Positions 1 to 8,492 of a stretch of 64,000 bases of DNA are shown piece by piece (the stretch's first letter is position 1; every line of letters begins with the position of its first letter). The stretch comes from Mycolicibacterium peregrinum. GTDB lineage: Bacteria; Actinomycetota; Actinomycetes; Mycobacteriales; Mycobacteriaceae. The translations under genes were made by a program, and so were the position numbers. The stretch is from contig NZ_LZSO01000025.1 of assembly GCF_001665785.1 (NCBI RefSeq), forward strand, positions 41,118 through 105,117, written 5' to 3'. The notes beneath the pieces were generated by a model. The model was not told the origin of the DNA. It worked only from the letters and a program-made list of their open reading frames with translations, and did no database searches.

Positions 1-1565
1 ACCTCGTCGAACAGCATCTTGTCCAACTCGTTGGCCAGGGCCAGGGCCTTGGCCGGGTCCAGCTCTTCCAGCGTCTGCTCGATCTTGGCGTCGATCTCCG
101 GGCTGCCGATCTTGCCGAAGTTGCTGGCGCCGTCCTGCGCGTAGATCTGCGTCAGCGAGCTCAGCGGGAAAGCGTCTCCGAGGAAGGCGAACTGGGCAAT
201 GTCGAAGTCGCCCTTGATGATGTAGTTGGTGAAGAACCCGGTGCCCGGCTTGGTGTCGAGCTTCAGGTTCACGCCGATCTGGCCGAGCATGTTCTGCGCG
301 ATCTGCGCCACCTGCCGGGTGCTGCCCGCGTCGTAGAACACGTTGCGGATGACGAGTTCCTGGCCGTCTTTCTCCCGGAACTGCCGTCCTTCAGGCACTT
401 TCCAGCCCAGCGCGTCGAGTTCGGCCTTGGCCTTCTCGGGGTCGAACGCCACCGACTCGGCGTTGTCCTGGTAACCCTGCTGACCCGCGACGAAGATGTG
501 GTTGTTCAGCGGGACCGGGTTGTCGGTGAGACCCCGCTGGGTGATGTTGGCGAGCGCCTGACGGTCGATGCCCTTGGCGACCGCGCTGCGCAGCGCCGGG
601 TCGGCCAGGATCGAGCCGGGCGCGCCGTTGAAGGTCAGGTGGTACCAGCTGGCCGACGGGGCCCGTCGGATGCTGATGCCCGCGGTCTTCCGTGCGATGG
701 TCAGTTCGTCCAGCGACGCGGTGCCGGTCGCGTCGATGGTGTTGTTCTGCAACGCCGGGATCCGGGCGGCGTCATCGAGCACCAGGTAGGTGATGGTGTC
801 CAGCAGCGGCGGGGTACCCCACCATTTCGGGTTGCGGCTCAACGTGATCCGCTGAGCGCCCCGGTCGATGTTGGTCACCATGAACGGGCCCGCCGATGGC
901 CCGGGCGCAGTGAGTTGACCCTTGTTGAAGGCCTCGGGGGTGGAGGTCATGCTCTTGGGTAGGAGCCGGCCGTTTCCGGCGAACATGCCTTTCCAGTCCG
1001 CGTAGGGCTTGGCGAAGGTCATCACGGCCTGGCGGTCATCGACGCCGCGGGTCACCGAGGCCACCCGCTCGAAGCCGTTGGGCGCAGCGATGACGAACGC
1101 CGGGTCCTTGCCGCTGTTGGCCTCGGTCTGGAACTTGATGTCCTCCCAGGTGATCGGCGTGCCGTCGGTCCACACCGCCTTGGGGTTGATCGTGTAGGTG
1201 ACCACCTGGGGGTTGGTGCCCGTCAGTTCGACATTGGTGAAGTAGTCGGTGTTGACCGTCGCCGATCCGTCGGCGGCGATCACGAACGTGCGGGGCATGG
1301 TGGGCCTGGTGAGGGCGCCGACGTCACCGGTGTTGCCGTCGAGGTGCAGCGGGTTGAAGTTCGAGGGGAACTCGGTCAAAGCCAGGCGCAGATTGCCGCC
1401 CTGACGCAGGTTCGCGACGTCCTGCGGATTGATGTCGTTGGTGGTGCCGACCTCGGCGTTTCCGCCCGCGGACGGGGTCTCCCGATCACCGCCGGAACAT
1501 CCGGTGAGAGCGAGGCCGGCAACAACGGTGGCGATAGCCAATCGTCGGATGTTGAATCCGTTCAT
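1..1565 (-). CDS. oppA: Oligopeptide ABC transporter substrate-binding lipoprotein, C-terminus cut by window edge
   Basis: Binds peptides outside the membrane and delivers them to the OppBCD importer encoded just upstream on the same strand. The visible part is 521 codons without a stop. The N-terminus MNGFNIRRLA leads into a short hydrophobic stretch and the lipobox LTGC, so Cys23 should be lipidated after signal peptidase II cleavage. The mature part shows features of family 5 solute-binding proteins: an early FNPLH segment, a VWTDGTPIT motif, and later the ADPALRSAVAKGID-type segment typical of DppA/OppA. M. tuberculosis OppA (Rv1280c, about 590 residues from memory) is similarly placed, so roughly 40-70 residues are missing here. 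No strong ribosome binding site precedes the ATG, but the lipoprotein signal supports this start. Confidence 0.88.
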   Translation of the reverse strand, partial: MNGFNIRRLAIATVVAGLALTGCSGGDRETPSAGGNAEVGTTNDINPQDVANLRQGGNLRLALTEFPSNFNPLHLDGNTGDVGALTRPTMPRTFVIAADGSATVNTDYFTNVELTGTNPQVVTYTINPKAVWTDGTPITWEDIKFQTEANSGKDPAFVIAAPNGFERVASVTRGVDDRQAVMTFAKPYADWKGMFAGNGRLLPKSMTSTPEAFNKGQLTAPGPSAGPFMVTNIDRGAQRITLSRNPKWWGTPPLLDTITYLVLDDAARIPALQNNTIDATGTASLDELTIARKTAGISIRRAPSASWYHLTFNGAPGSILADPALRSAVAKGIDRQALANITQRGLTDNPVPLNNHIFVAGQQGYQDNAESVAFDPEKAKAELDALGWKVPEGRQFREKDGQELVIRNVFYDAGSTRQVAQIAQNMLGQIGVNLKLDTKPGTGFFTNYIIKGDFDIAQFAFLGDAFPLSSLTQIYAQDGASNFGKIGSPEIDAKIEQTLEELDPAKALALANELDKMLFDE

Positions 1566-1691
1566 GCCGCCGATGCTAGAGGTACGCGGGCCGCTATGGG
1601 GTCAGGACTCGGGCAGCGCCGGTTCGACGGTTGCGTCGGAACGGCAGCCGATACCGTGGGACCCGGGTTTTTCGACGGGGGAGGCGCGGCC

Positions 1692-3020
1692 GTGACGGAC
1701 ACGACTGGCACCGAGGTTCGCTGGTCGCCGGCGACGCGAATCGGTTTCCGCTTCGGGTTCTGCTACTTCGGCCTTTTCGGGCTGGCTTGTTTTGTGGGGC
1801 TCACTCCGGTGTTGTTGGCGGGCGCCGGGATCCCTCTGCCGTGGTCATCGGTTGCGGGCCTGCTTGAGGCGGTGCGTCCGTTGATCGATCGGACCGCATC
1901 CGGAGTCCTCGGACTGCGGATCGAGAGCATGCAGGTGGGCAGCGACAGCGCATTCCAGTGGACTGCACTGTTCCTGATGCTGGTGGTCTCCACGGTTGCG
2001 ACTGCCGTCTGGTCGGTACTTGACCGTCGCCGCGACAACTACGCGCGCTTGGCTGCCTGGCTCACCCTGTACCTGCGGTTCGTACTGGCCACGGCGATGT
2101 TCTATTTCGGGATGGCCAAGGCCATTCCCACCCAGATGCCGTTCGTACTGAACCGTCTGGTCGAGCCTTTCGGCAACTTCAGCCCGCAGGGCGTGTTGTG
2201 GTCCCAGGTGAGCATCTCGCAGCCCTACCAGATCGCACTCGGGTCGGCCGAGCTGCTGGCGGGAGTATTGCTGCTCATCCCGAGAGCGGTGCCTGCGGGC
2301 GCTTTGTTGGCAGCGATCGACATGACGCAGGTCTTCCTGCTCAACATGACCTACGACATCCGACTCAAGACCGTGTCGTCGATGCTGCTGCTGATGAGCC
2401 TGTTCCTGCTGGCTCCCTACGCCACGCGGCTGGCGGCGGTGCTGTTCTCTGATCGCGCGGTTCCCGCGGCAAGCACCCGCCGGCTGTTCACCTCGGGGCG
2501 GGCCAACCGAATCGCGTTGGTGGCCCAGCTATTGGTCGGGGCGATGTTGTTCGGTGTCACCGCGGCGCAGAACTGGCAACAGTGGGCCAGGCCGGTTCCT
2601 GAGCTCTACGGCATCTACCGCGTCGACGGGTTCTCGGCCGAGGGGTACCGGCGTGATCCGCTCCTGACTGACGAATTGCAGTGGCGTCGCGTGGTTTTCG
2701 ATCGTTCGTTCAATCTTGCCGATCCGATGCGGTTGACCATCCAGCACATGGACGACTCATTCGAGGAGTACGGTGGCACGATCGATGCGAGCCGGCACTT
2801 CATCGACTTGAACAACTACATCGAGCTGGGAACCTCCAGACAGACGCCGGTGCGGGTGCGCCTGACCTACTGGTGGCCCGGGCCCGACCGCCTGGTGATC
2901 GACGCCGACGACTACGCCGGGCACCGTATCCACGCCTGGTGCACCAAGGTGGATCCGAACTCGTTTCCGTTGGTGGAGAGGGGTTTCAGTTGGGTCCGCG
3001 AGACTCCGTACAACAGGTGA
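1692..3020 (+). CDS. DoxX/HTTM-like integral membrane protein
   Basis: Predicted polytopic membrane protein of 442 residues, function unknown. The GTG at 1692 is chosen because a purine-rich GGGGGAG sits 8 bases upstream; an in-frame ATG at 1596 would add 32 residues without hydrophobic or other supporting features. About seven hydrophobic segments are visible: residues about 15-40, 95-115, 118-145, 180-200, 205-220, 225-245 and 268-285. They are followed by a polar C-terminal domain of about 150 residues that probably faces the periplasm. The segment FYFGMAKAIPTQMPF resembles the DoxX/HTTM core. The gene ends two bases before the stop of convergent oppD and starts divergently from oppA, so it interrupts the opp cluster. 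It could be a membrane-redox or quinone-related DoxX protein, but this is only a fold-level resemblance. Confidence 0.75.
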   Translation: MTDTTGTEVRWSPATRIGFRFGFCYFGLFGLACFVGLTPVLLAGAGIPLPWSSVAGLLEAVRPLIDRTASGVLGLRIESMQVGSDSAFQWTALFLMLVVSTVATAVWSVLDRRRDNYARLAAWLTLYLRFVLATAMFYFGMAKAIPTQMPFVLNRLVEPFGNFSPQGVLWSQVSISQPYQIALGSAELLAGVLLLIPRAVPAGALLAAIDMTQVFLLNMTYDIRLKTVSSMLLLMSLFLLAPYATRLAAVLFSDRAVPAASTRRLFTSGRANRIALVAQLLVGAMLFGVTAAQNWQQWARPVPELYGIYRVDGFSAEGYRRDPLLTDELQWRRVVFDRSFNLADPMRLTIQHMDDSFEEYGGTIDASRHFIDLNNYIELGTSRQTPVRVRLTYWWPGPDRLVIDADDYAGHRIHAWCTKVDPNSFPLVERGFSWVRETPYNR

Positions 3021-3022
3021 AC

Positions 3023-4873
3023 TCAGTCGACCGGCTTTGGTTGTGGCACGGCGGCCAGCAGCTTGCGGGTGTACGCGTGCTGCGGGTTGGCGAATACCTC
3101 GTCGCCTGAGCCCTGTTCGACGACAGCGCCCTTGTACATCACCGCGACGTCGTGGGCCAGGTGCTTGACCACCGAGAGGTCGTGGGAGACGAACAGGTAG
3201 GCCAGGCCGAACTGGTCCTGCAGGTCCAGCAGCAGGTTGATGATCCCGGCCTGGATGGAGACGTCCAGCGCCGAGACCGGTTCGTCGAGCGCGATGATCT
3301 TGGGCTGCAGGGCCAGGGCGCGGGCGATGCCCATGCGCTGCTTCTGTCCCCCGGAGAACTCGGCCGGGTAGCGGGCGGCGTCGGCGCGTCGCAGGCCCAC
3401 CAACTCGAGCAGCTCGGCGACCCGTCCGTCGATCCGCGGTTTGTCGAAACCATTGGCGGTCAACGGCTCTGCCAACACATCCGAGACCGGCAGTCGTGGG
3501 TCCAGTGAAGCAACCGGATCCTGGAACACCACTTGAAGGTCGGTACGCAGGGCGCGCCGCGTCTTCCGGTCCAGGGTGGCCACGTCGGAGCCGAGCACTT
3601 CTATCGAGCCCGATTGCGGTGCAGAAAGATTCAGGATCTCGTGCAGGGTGGTGGATTTCCCTGATCCGGACTCGCCGACGATGCCGAGGGTGCGGCCGCT
3701 GCGCAGGTCGAAGCTGACATTGTCGACCGCGCGGACCTCACCGACCTGCCTGCGCAATACCACGCCTTTGGTGAGCTTGTAGGTCTTGGTCAGCTCGCGC
3801 ACCCGCAGCACCACATCGGCTTCCCCGGAAGGCTGCTCCGTGGCGGTGCCGTTGGTATCGGGGGCGCCCGGTAACCCGTAGATCTCGGCGGCGCTGCGCC
3901 CACTCACCTGATCGGTGCGGATGCAGGCGGCATGGTGATCCGGCGCCAGCTCGATGAGTTCTGGCTCGGCGGCCAGACATTCGTCGATGGCCAGCGGGCA
4001 GCGGGGGGCGAACGGGCAACCCGTCGGGACCGTGGTGAGCGACGGCGGTGCACCGGGGATGGGCACCAGACGGCTGCCCTGCGCGGCGTCCAGGCGTGGC
4101 ACCGAGCCGAGTAGGCCGACGGTGTAGGGCATCCGGGCGTTCTCGTACAGCTCGGCCACCGGAGCATCCTCGACGGCCCGGCCGGCGTACATCACGAGGG
4201 CCCGGTCGGCGAATTCGGCGACCACACCGAGGTCGTGGGTGATGATCAGCACCCCGGCGCCGGTGACGTCGCGCGCGGTCTTGAGCACGTCGAGGATCTG
4301 GGCCTGAACCGTGACGTCGAGGGCCGTGGTGGGCTCATCGCAGATCAGCAGATCGGGATCGTTGGCGATGGCGATGGCGATGACCACCCGTTGGCGCTCG
4401 CCGCCGGACAACTCGTGCGGGAACGAGCGGGCGCGTTGTTCCGGCTGGGCGATGCCGACCAGCTCCAGCAGTTCGACGGCCCGGGAGCGGGCCGCGCGCC
4501 GCCCCAGATCGCGGTTGTGGGCTTCGAGCGCCTCGGCGATCTGATCACCGACGGTGTAGACCGGCGTGAGAGCGGACATCGGGTCCTGGAACACCGTGCC
4601 GATGGTGTTGCCCCGGACCCGTGACATCTGCGCGTCGGACAACCCGATCAGTTCCTCGCCACGCAGCCGCACTGATCCGGACACCTCGGCGAACTCGGGC
4701 AGCAGCCCGATCACCGCCATGGCACTGGCCGATTTCCCGGCACCGGACTCGCCCACGAGCGCGACCACCTCGCCGGAATCCACATGGAAGTTCAGGCCCC
4801 GCACCGCGTGTACCGCGTCGGTGTCGGTGGGGAAGTCCACCGCCAGATCAGATACCTCGAGGAGCCGGCTCAT
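3023..4873 (-). CDS. oppD: Oligopeptide ABC transporter dual ATP-binding protein
   Basis: Energises the Opp peptide importer in the cytoplasm. The 616-residue protein carries two complete ABC ATPase domains in one chain, equivalent to OppD plus OppF. The first Walker A is GESGAGKS at residues 41-48 with signature LSGGERQR. The second is GESGSGKS near residue 390 with signature FSGGQKQR. Each domain has a DEP Walker B and a switch His (ITHD, VSHD). Between them lies the cysteine-containing [14 protein letters not shown] segment of the oligopeptide-transport C-terminal domain. The ATG at 4873 overlaps the oppC stop (ATGA), showing translational coupling. Length agrees with remembered M. tuberculosis OppD (about 612 residues). 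Confidence 0.95.
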   Translation of the reverse strand: MSRLLEVSDLAVDFPTDTDAVHAVRGLNFHVDSGEVVALVGESGAGKSASAMAVIGLLPEFAEVSGSVRLRGEELIGLSDAQMSRVRGNTIGTVFQDPMSALTPVYTVGDQIAEALEAHNRDLGRRAARSRAVELLELVGIAQPEQRARSFPHELSGGERQRVVIAIAIANDPDLLICDEPTTALDVTVQAQILDVLKTARDVTGAGVLIITHDLGVVAEFADRALVMYAGRAVEDAPVAELYENARMPYTVGLLGSVPRLDAAQGSRLVPIPGAPPSLTTVPTGCPFAPRCPLAIDECLAAEPELIELAPDHHAACIRTDQVSGRSAAEIYGLPGAPDTNGTATEQPSGEADVVLRVRELTKTYKLTKGVVLRRQVGEVRAVDNVSFDLRSGRTLGIVGESGSGKSTTLHEILNLSAPQSGSIEVLGSDVATLDRKTRRALRTDLQVVFQDPVASLDPRLPVSDVLAEPLTANGFDKPRIDGRVAELLELVGLRRADAARYPAEFSGGQKQRMGIARALALQPKIIALDEPVSALDVSIQAGIINLLLDLQDQFGLAYLFVSHDLSVVKHLAHDVAVMYKGAVVEQGSGDEVFANPQHAYTRKLLAAVPQPKPVD

Positions 4874-5820
4874 CGGGTGCCGCCCTTCCGCCGACTCCGC
4901 CGTCGCAACCGGCCGCTGCCCGGGTCGAGGGCGTCGCGGAGGCCGTCGCCGATCAGGTTGGCGCACAGGATGATCAGCACCAGCACCCCGGCCGGGAACA
5001 GGAACACCCAGGGGAAGGTGGTGGCGGACTTGGTGCCGTCGGCGATCAGCGTGCCCAGCGACACGTCGGGGGCCTGGATGCCGAATCCCAGGTAGCTCAA
5101 ACCGGTTTCGGAAAGGATCGCCACGCCGACATTGAGGGCGGTGTCGATGATCAGGATGGATGCCACGTTGGGCAGGATGTGGCGCACGATGATCCGCCAG
5201 CTGCTGACACCCATATACCGGGCAGCCAACACGAATTCGCGTTCCCGCAGGCTCAGGGTCATCCCGCGCACGATGCGGGAGCTGATCATCCAGCTGAATG
5301 CCGAGAGCAGCACGATCAGCCAGAACACCCGATCGGACTGGCTCAGCCGCGGCGTGACGATCGCGATCAGGATGAAGCTGGGTACGACCAGCAGGACGTC
5401 GACGATCCACATGAGCGTGCGGTCGCGCCAGCCGCCGAAGTATCCGGCGACCGAGCCGACCGTGGCGGCGATGACGGTCGAGATGAACGCCACGCAGACG
5501 CCGATCAGCATGGATTTCTGCATGCCGCGCAGGGTTTGGGCGAAGATGTCCTGCCCGAGTGCGTTCGTGCCGAACCAGTGGTCGGTCGACGGTGGCTCCT
5601 GCAGCGCGTAGTAATCGAGGTCCGAATAGCTGTAGGGGAGCAGCGACGGCAGCGCGTAGCAGGCCACGAACATGATCACCAGCAGTGCCAGCGACACCAC
5701 GGCGGGCCGGTTGCGCAGGAACCGGCGGAACACGAGGGTGCGCCGGGTGGCGAATTCCTCGGTGTGCAGGCCGGAGCGGGCCGCGGCGGCATCGCCGGTG
5801 GGAGCGGAAGTCTGGGTCAT
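4870..5820 (-). CDS. oppC: Oligopeptide ABC transporter permease
   Basis: Inner-membrane permease that pairs with OppB to form the peptide channel. The 316-residue protein has a cytoplasmic N-terminus of about 45 residues, a first transmembrane helix ([19 protein letters not shown]), the family segment [15 protein letters not shown], four further hydrophobic segments, and the EAA loop ([19 protein letters not shown]) that contacts the ATPase. It overlaps oppB upstream and oppD downstream by four bases each, so oppB-oppC-oppD form one tightly coupled operon. Confidence 0.94.
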   Translation of the reverse strand: MTQTSAPTGDAAAARSGLHTEEFATRRTLVFRRFLRNRPAVVSLALLVIMFVACYALPSLLPYSYSDLDYYALQEPPSTDHWFGTNALGQDIFAQTLRGMQKSMLIGVCVAFISTVIAATVGSVAGYFGGWRDRTLMWIVDVLLVVPSFILIAIVTPRLSQSDRVFWLIVLLSAFSWMISSRIVRGMTLSLREREFVLAARYMGVSSWRIIVRHILPNVASILIIDTALNVGVAILSETGLSYLGFGIQAPDVSLGTLIADGTKSATTFPWVFLFPAGVLVLIILCANLIGDGLRDALDPGSGRLRRRSRRKGGTR

Positions 5821-6794
5821 GTGACTCGCACCCTCGGGTCGAGCATCGCGTAGATGACGTCGGAGAGCAGGCCGGCGACCAGGATCACGGTGCCGGTGAA
5901 CACCGTGATGGCCGCGATGATGTTGGTGTCCTGGGTGGCGATGCCCTGCACCACCCATTCGCCCATGCCGTGCCAGCCGAAGATCTTCTCGACGAACACC
6001 GAACCGGTGACCAGTCCGGCCACCCCGTAGGCGAACAGGGTGGCCATCGGAATGAGTGCGGTGCGCAGCCCGTGCTTGAACAGGGCGCGACGCCGGGTCA
6101 GCCCCTTGGCCCGGGCGGTGCGGATGAAGTCCTGGCCGAGCACGTCGAGCATGGCGTTGCGCTGGTACCGGCTGTAGCCGGCGATGGCCATCAGGGCCAG
6201 GGTGAAGGTCGGCAGCACGAGGTGCTGCAGCCGGTCGACGAACTGGTCCCAGGCGCCGCCGACGGGCACCGGCGCCGTTTCCCCCGTGTACTCGAAGATC
6301 TGTACACCGAGAATCGAGTTCACGTTGAGTGCAGCCAGGATCAGCATGTTGGCGATCACGAAGGACGGCGTGCTGATCACCAGCAGAGACATCACGGTGA
6401 TGACACGGTCCGACAGCCGGTACTGGCGGATCGCACCCCACGCACCGACCACCACCCCGATCACCGCGCCCGATATCGCGCCGATGACGAGCAAACGCAG
6501 GGTCACTCCGATGCGCCGCCACAACTCGTCGACCACCGGCTGGCCGGTCACCGTGGTGCCGAAGTCGCCGCGGACCGCGTCGGCGGCCCAGTTCGCATAG
6601 CGGAGCGGAATGGGCTGGTCGAGGCCGAGTTCAGCGGCTTTGGCGTCGATCGCGGATTGCGGAGGCCGCGGATTGCGCTGTTCGAGGCTGTCGAGGGGTT
6701 TGAAGTTCAGCGACGTCAGCGTGAACGTCAGGAAAGACGCCAGGGCCAGCAACACGATGTAGTTGAGCAGCCGGCGCGCCAGAAAGCGCGTCAT
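5817..6794 (-). CDS. oppB: Oligopeptide ABC transporter permease
   Basis: First gene of the oppBCD operon and partner permease of OppC. Starting at the ATG at 6794 ([12 protein letters not shown]) the protein is 325 residues, the length remembered for M. tuberculosis OppB (Rv1283c); a start six codons upstream is possible but less typical. It has an N-terminal transmembrane helix, a large periplasmic loop, and the EAA-loop region ([23 protein letters not shown]) near residues 215-240, followed by the last two helices. The promoter should lie in the 160 bp between this gene and the small secreted-protein genes that run the other way; I do not see a clear -35/-10 pair there. Confidence 0.94.
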   Translation of the reverse strand: MTRFLARRLLNYIVLLALASFLTFTLTSLNFKPLDSLEQRNPRPPQSAIDAKAAELGLDQPIPLRYANWAADAVRGDFGTTVTGQPVVDELWRRIGVTLRLLVIGAISGAVIGVVVGAWGAIRQYRLSDRVITVMSLLVISTPSFVIANMLILAALNVNSILGVQIFEYTGETAPVPVGGAWDQFVDRLQHLVLPTFTLALMAIAGYSRYQRNAMLDVLGQDFIRTARAKGLTRRRALFKHGLRTALIPMATLFAYGVAGLVTGSVFVEKIFGWHGMGEWVVQGIATQDTNIIAAITVFTGTVILVAGLLSDVIYAMLDPRVRVT

Positions 6795-6956
6795 GCGGTT
6801 GTCCCTGCCCACGGCTGCATGCCAGACAGGGTAGAGCAGCCCGGCACAGGAACCCGGTCATCGCGGTGATGTGATGTTCGGCGCGCCCCGCGCTCGGTGG
6901 GTAACTGGTAGTCGGCTCACAGCTTCGGCATAGAAATCAGGCGTTCACTGAAATAC

Positions 6957-7211
6957 ATGAAGGTCAGCGGACTGAAGAATGTGAAAGTGATCGCTGCGGT
7001 CGCCGGTGGTGCGGCCGCGGTGGGGCTGGGCGTGTTCGGAGCGGTCTCGGACGTTCACCTGGGGGCCGGGGAGCCCTTGGCTTCCGGATCTCACATGAAC
7101 GTCGGCCAGACCAGCACGGAGACGACGCCGCCGACAGCTCCGGCGGTCTCGATGGCAGTACCCGCGATCAAGGGATACACGCCGCCGTCCGGGTTCGCCA
7201 CCACGCACTGA
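6957..7211 (+). CDS. Small secreted protein, tandem paralogue 1 (ETTPPTAP / SGFAT tail)
   Basis: An 84-residue protein with a hydrophobic Ala/Gly/Val-rich N-terminal segment (residues about 8-30) that looks like a signal peptide or anchor, then a short polar Thr/Pro-rich mature part. It shares two motifs with the next gene: VGQT.TETTPPTAP in the middle and SGFAT.H at the very C-terminus. This pattern, together with the tandem arrangement, supports real coding despite the small size. No ribosome binding site is evident before the ATG; a GTG at 6981 (VKVIAAVAGG) is an alternative start. Function is unknown. Confidence 0.65.
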   Translation: MKVSGLKNVKVIAAVAGGAAAVGLGVFGAVSDVHLGAGEPLASGSHMNVGQTSTETTPPTAPAVSMAVPAIKGYTPPSGFATTH

Positions 7212-7227
7212 TCACGCGACCCAGCGC

Positions 7228-7252
7228 CGGGTAGTGGTTTCACCGCCACCCG
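7228..7252 (+). terminator. Hairpin between small secreted genes 1 and 2
   Basis: Seventeen bases after the stop of the first gene, CGGGTAGTGGT and ACCGCCACCCG form an 11-bp stem with one mismatch and one G-T pair around a 3-base loop. No T-run follows, which is usual for mycobacterial terminators. It could also be an mRNA-stabilising element between cistrons. Confidence 0.4.
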
Positions 7253-7286
7253 CCGTGGCTATACGTCGCGGCGGGAGGTGAGCGCA

Positions 7287-7547
7287 TTGGGTAGCGCTAA
7301 GGAAAACATTCAGCGAAATCTGAAATTGGTCAGCGCCGGTGTCGGCGCGATCGGCGGGTTAGCCACCGCTGTACTCGGAGTGGCGCTGGGAGGAGGCGTC
7401 GCCGGAGCCCAACAGCGGGTGGAACCACCTGCCATCACCACTGGACAAACGGTTACCGAGACGACCCCTCCGACGGCCCCTGAGACCTCCAAGGGCACGC
7501 CGACGGTCTCGGCGACCACCCCGTCGGGGTTTGCCACGCCACACTGA
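7287..7547 (+). CDS. Small secreted protein, tandem paralogue 2 (ETTPPTAP / SGFAT tail)
   Basis: An 86-residue protein. I choose the TTG at 7287 because the sequence GGGAGGTG at 7273-7280 is then about 7 bases upstream and acts as Shine-Dalgarno; the GTG at 7278 lies inside that site. The N-terminus has a few Lys/Arg residues, a hydrophobic Ala/Gly-rich segment, and a possible signal peptidase I site after AGA, followed by QQRVEPP. The mature part is about 50 residues with TGQTVTETTPPTAPETS and ends SGFATPH, closely matching the first gene. Function unknown; probably exported. Confidence 0.68.
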   Translation: MGSAKENIQRNLKLVSAGVGAIGGLATAVLGVALGGGVAGAQQRVEPPAITTGQTVTETTPPTAPETSKGTPTVSATTPSGFATPH

Positions 7548-7565
7548 TCGCGGCTGATCTCACCG

Positions 7566-7610
7566 ACCGGTGCCTGCGAAGTCGGGTTTACCTCGCCCGC
7601 AGGCACCGGT
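7566..7610 (+). terminator. Perfect 13-bp hairpin directly before gene 3 Shine-Dalgarno
   Basis: ACCGGTGCCTGCG (7566-7578) pairs perfectly with CGCAGGCACCGGT (7598-7610) around a 19-base loop. The right arm ends immediately before AGGGAGG (7611-7617), the Shine-Dalgarno of the third gene. It lies 18 bases past the stop of gene 2. It may terminate part of the transcripts or set the relative expression of gene 3. Confidence 0.6.
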
Positions 7611-7622
7611 AGGGAGGTCTGT

Positions 7623-7862
7623 GTGACAGGAGACGAACGCAACAAGCGGACCAGGTACGCGATGGCCGGTGTCGGGGCGGTCGCACTGGCCGCGATGGGC
7701 GCATTCGGTGCGATGGTGGCCGAGGCGCCGAGCAGTGGTGCGGTCCCGGCCGTCAATGTCGGTGAAACCGTAACGAAGACAACGGCTCCCACCGAACTCG
7801 AGACATCTTTCGCCAAGCCGAAGGTGAAAGTGGACCTGCCCGACGGGTACGGCAACGGCTAG
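7623..7862 (+). CDS. Small secreted protein, tandem paralogue 3
   Basis: A 79-residue protein starting at GTG 7623, with AGGGAGG five bases upstream. A charged N-terminus (DERNKRTR) is followed by an Ala/Gly/Val-rich hydrophobic segment and an Ala-Pro-rich stretch, then VGETVTKTTAPTELETS, a diverged copy of the VGQT.TETTPPTAP motif of its two neighbours. The SGFAT.H tail is absent and replaced by DLPDGYGNG. It overlaps by four bases, tail to tail, the stop of the next gene. Function unknown. Confidence 0.65.
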   Translation: MTGDERNKRTRYAMAGVGAVALAAMGAFGAMVAEAPSSGAVPAVNVGETVTKTTAPTELETSFAKPKVKVDLPDGYGNG

Positions 7863-8314
7863 CGGTCGGGTGCCTCGCCGATGCTGGTCACGGTCGGCTT
7901 GCCGGTCGGTGCCGACCCGGTGCGGGTGGCTCGGATCAGGACTCGGTCGTTGACCCCGTACAGCGGTTTGACGGCGTCCGGCAGGGCATAGCTCTGGGTG
8001 AATCCGTCGTTGCTGCGCACCGTAACGGACGTTGCGCTCAGGTCGGTGATCGTGCCGGACTGAAACAGCGTCGTACGGTAGCCGCCGCCCTCGGTCAGCA
8101 CCGCCTCACTGTGGATGGTGGCGGGATCGGGTCGGTCGTGGGACTGTCCGTCGATTCCCGGCCCGCCCATCCAGGGTGGCGGGCCGCCCTCTGCATTGGG
8201 CGGACCGTGGCGGCCGGGGCCCTGCGTATCGGTGGCGGCATACACGGCCGCGCCGCCGAGCCCCGCAATGGCCGCGGCGATGCCGACTGCGGCAATCGTG
8301 GGTCGGATGCTCAT
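7859..8314 (-). CDS. Secreted or anchored DUF5666-like protein
   Basis: A 151-residue protein from the ATG at 8314 (a GTG at 8323 is an alternative). The N-terminus MSIRPTIAAVGIAAAIAGLGGAAVYAA is a signal peptide or membrane anchor. A Gly/Pro-rich linker with PPPWMGGPG follows, then a C-terminal beta-rich domain (residues about 75-150: GTITDLSATSVTVRSNDG...VLIRATRTG...VTSI) of the type called DUF5666. The gene is divergent from the TcrX-like regulator and shares its promoter region, so it is a likely target of that system. Confidence 0.72.
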   Translation of the reverse strand: MSIRPTIAAVGIAAAIAGLGGAAVYAATDTQGPGRHGPPNAEGGPPPWMGGPGIDGQSHDRPDPATIHSEAVLTEGGGYRTTLFQSGTITDLSATSVTVRSNDGFTQSYALPDAVKPLYGVNDRVLIRATRTGSAPTGKPTVTSIGEAPDR

Positions 8315-8335
8315 GTGGTCCACGTTGCCGGGGCT

Positions 8336-8397
8336 GGCTGTGTGCCGGCTGTGTGCGGGCTCTGGCGCAGATATGGCGATTCTTCACAGCCCGCACA
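8336..8397. promoter_or_regulatory. Candidate response-regulator operator: 11-bp repeats plus inverted copy
   Basis: Between the divergent DUF5666-like and tcrX-like genes, three consecutive 11-bp units occur: ggctgtgtgcc (8336-8346), ggctgtgtgcg (8347-8357) and the weaker ggctctggcgc (8358-8368). TGTGCGGGCT at 8352-8361 also recurs as a perfect inverted copy, AGCCCGCACA, at 8388-8397. OmpR/PhoB-family regulators commonly bind direct repeats with an 11-bp period, so autoregulation by the adjacent regulator is likely. No binding data are available. Confidence 0.5.
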
Positions 8398-8492
8398 TAG
8401 AAAGCGCTCAGTCGGGGCCTAACGAGCGGACGAATAATGAGCGGGTGAGCAGCACGGCCAATGGCACCGATTCCGAGTCCGGGCGCGCCGTC

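Noticed and set aside
1344..1691. N-terminal extension of the DoxX-like gene
   Set aside because: It overlaps the oppA signal sequence on the other strand and encodes a polar, non-conserved stretch; a GTG with a good ribosome site lies at 1692.
4621..5853. 410-codon frame antisense to oppC and oppD
   Set aside because: Low-complexity Arg/His/Gln/Asp composition typical of the opposite strand of GC-rich genes; the true genes on the other strand have full domain motifs.
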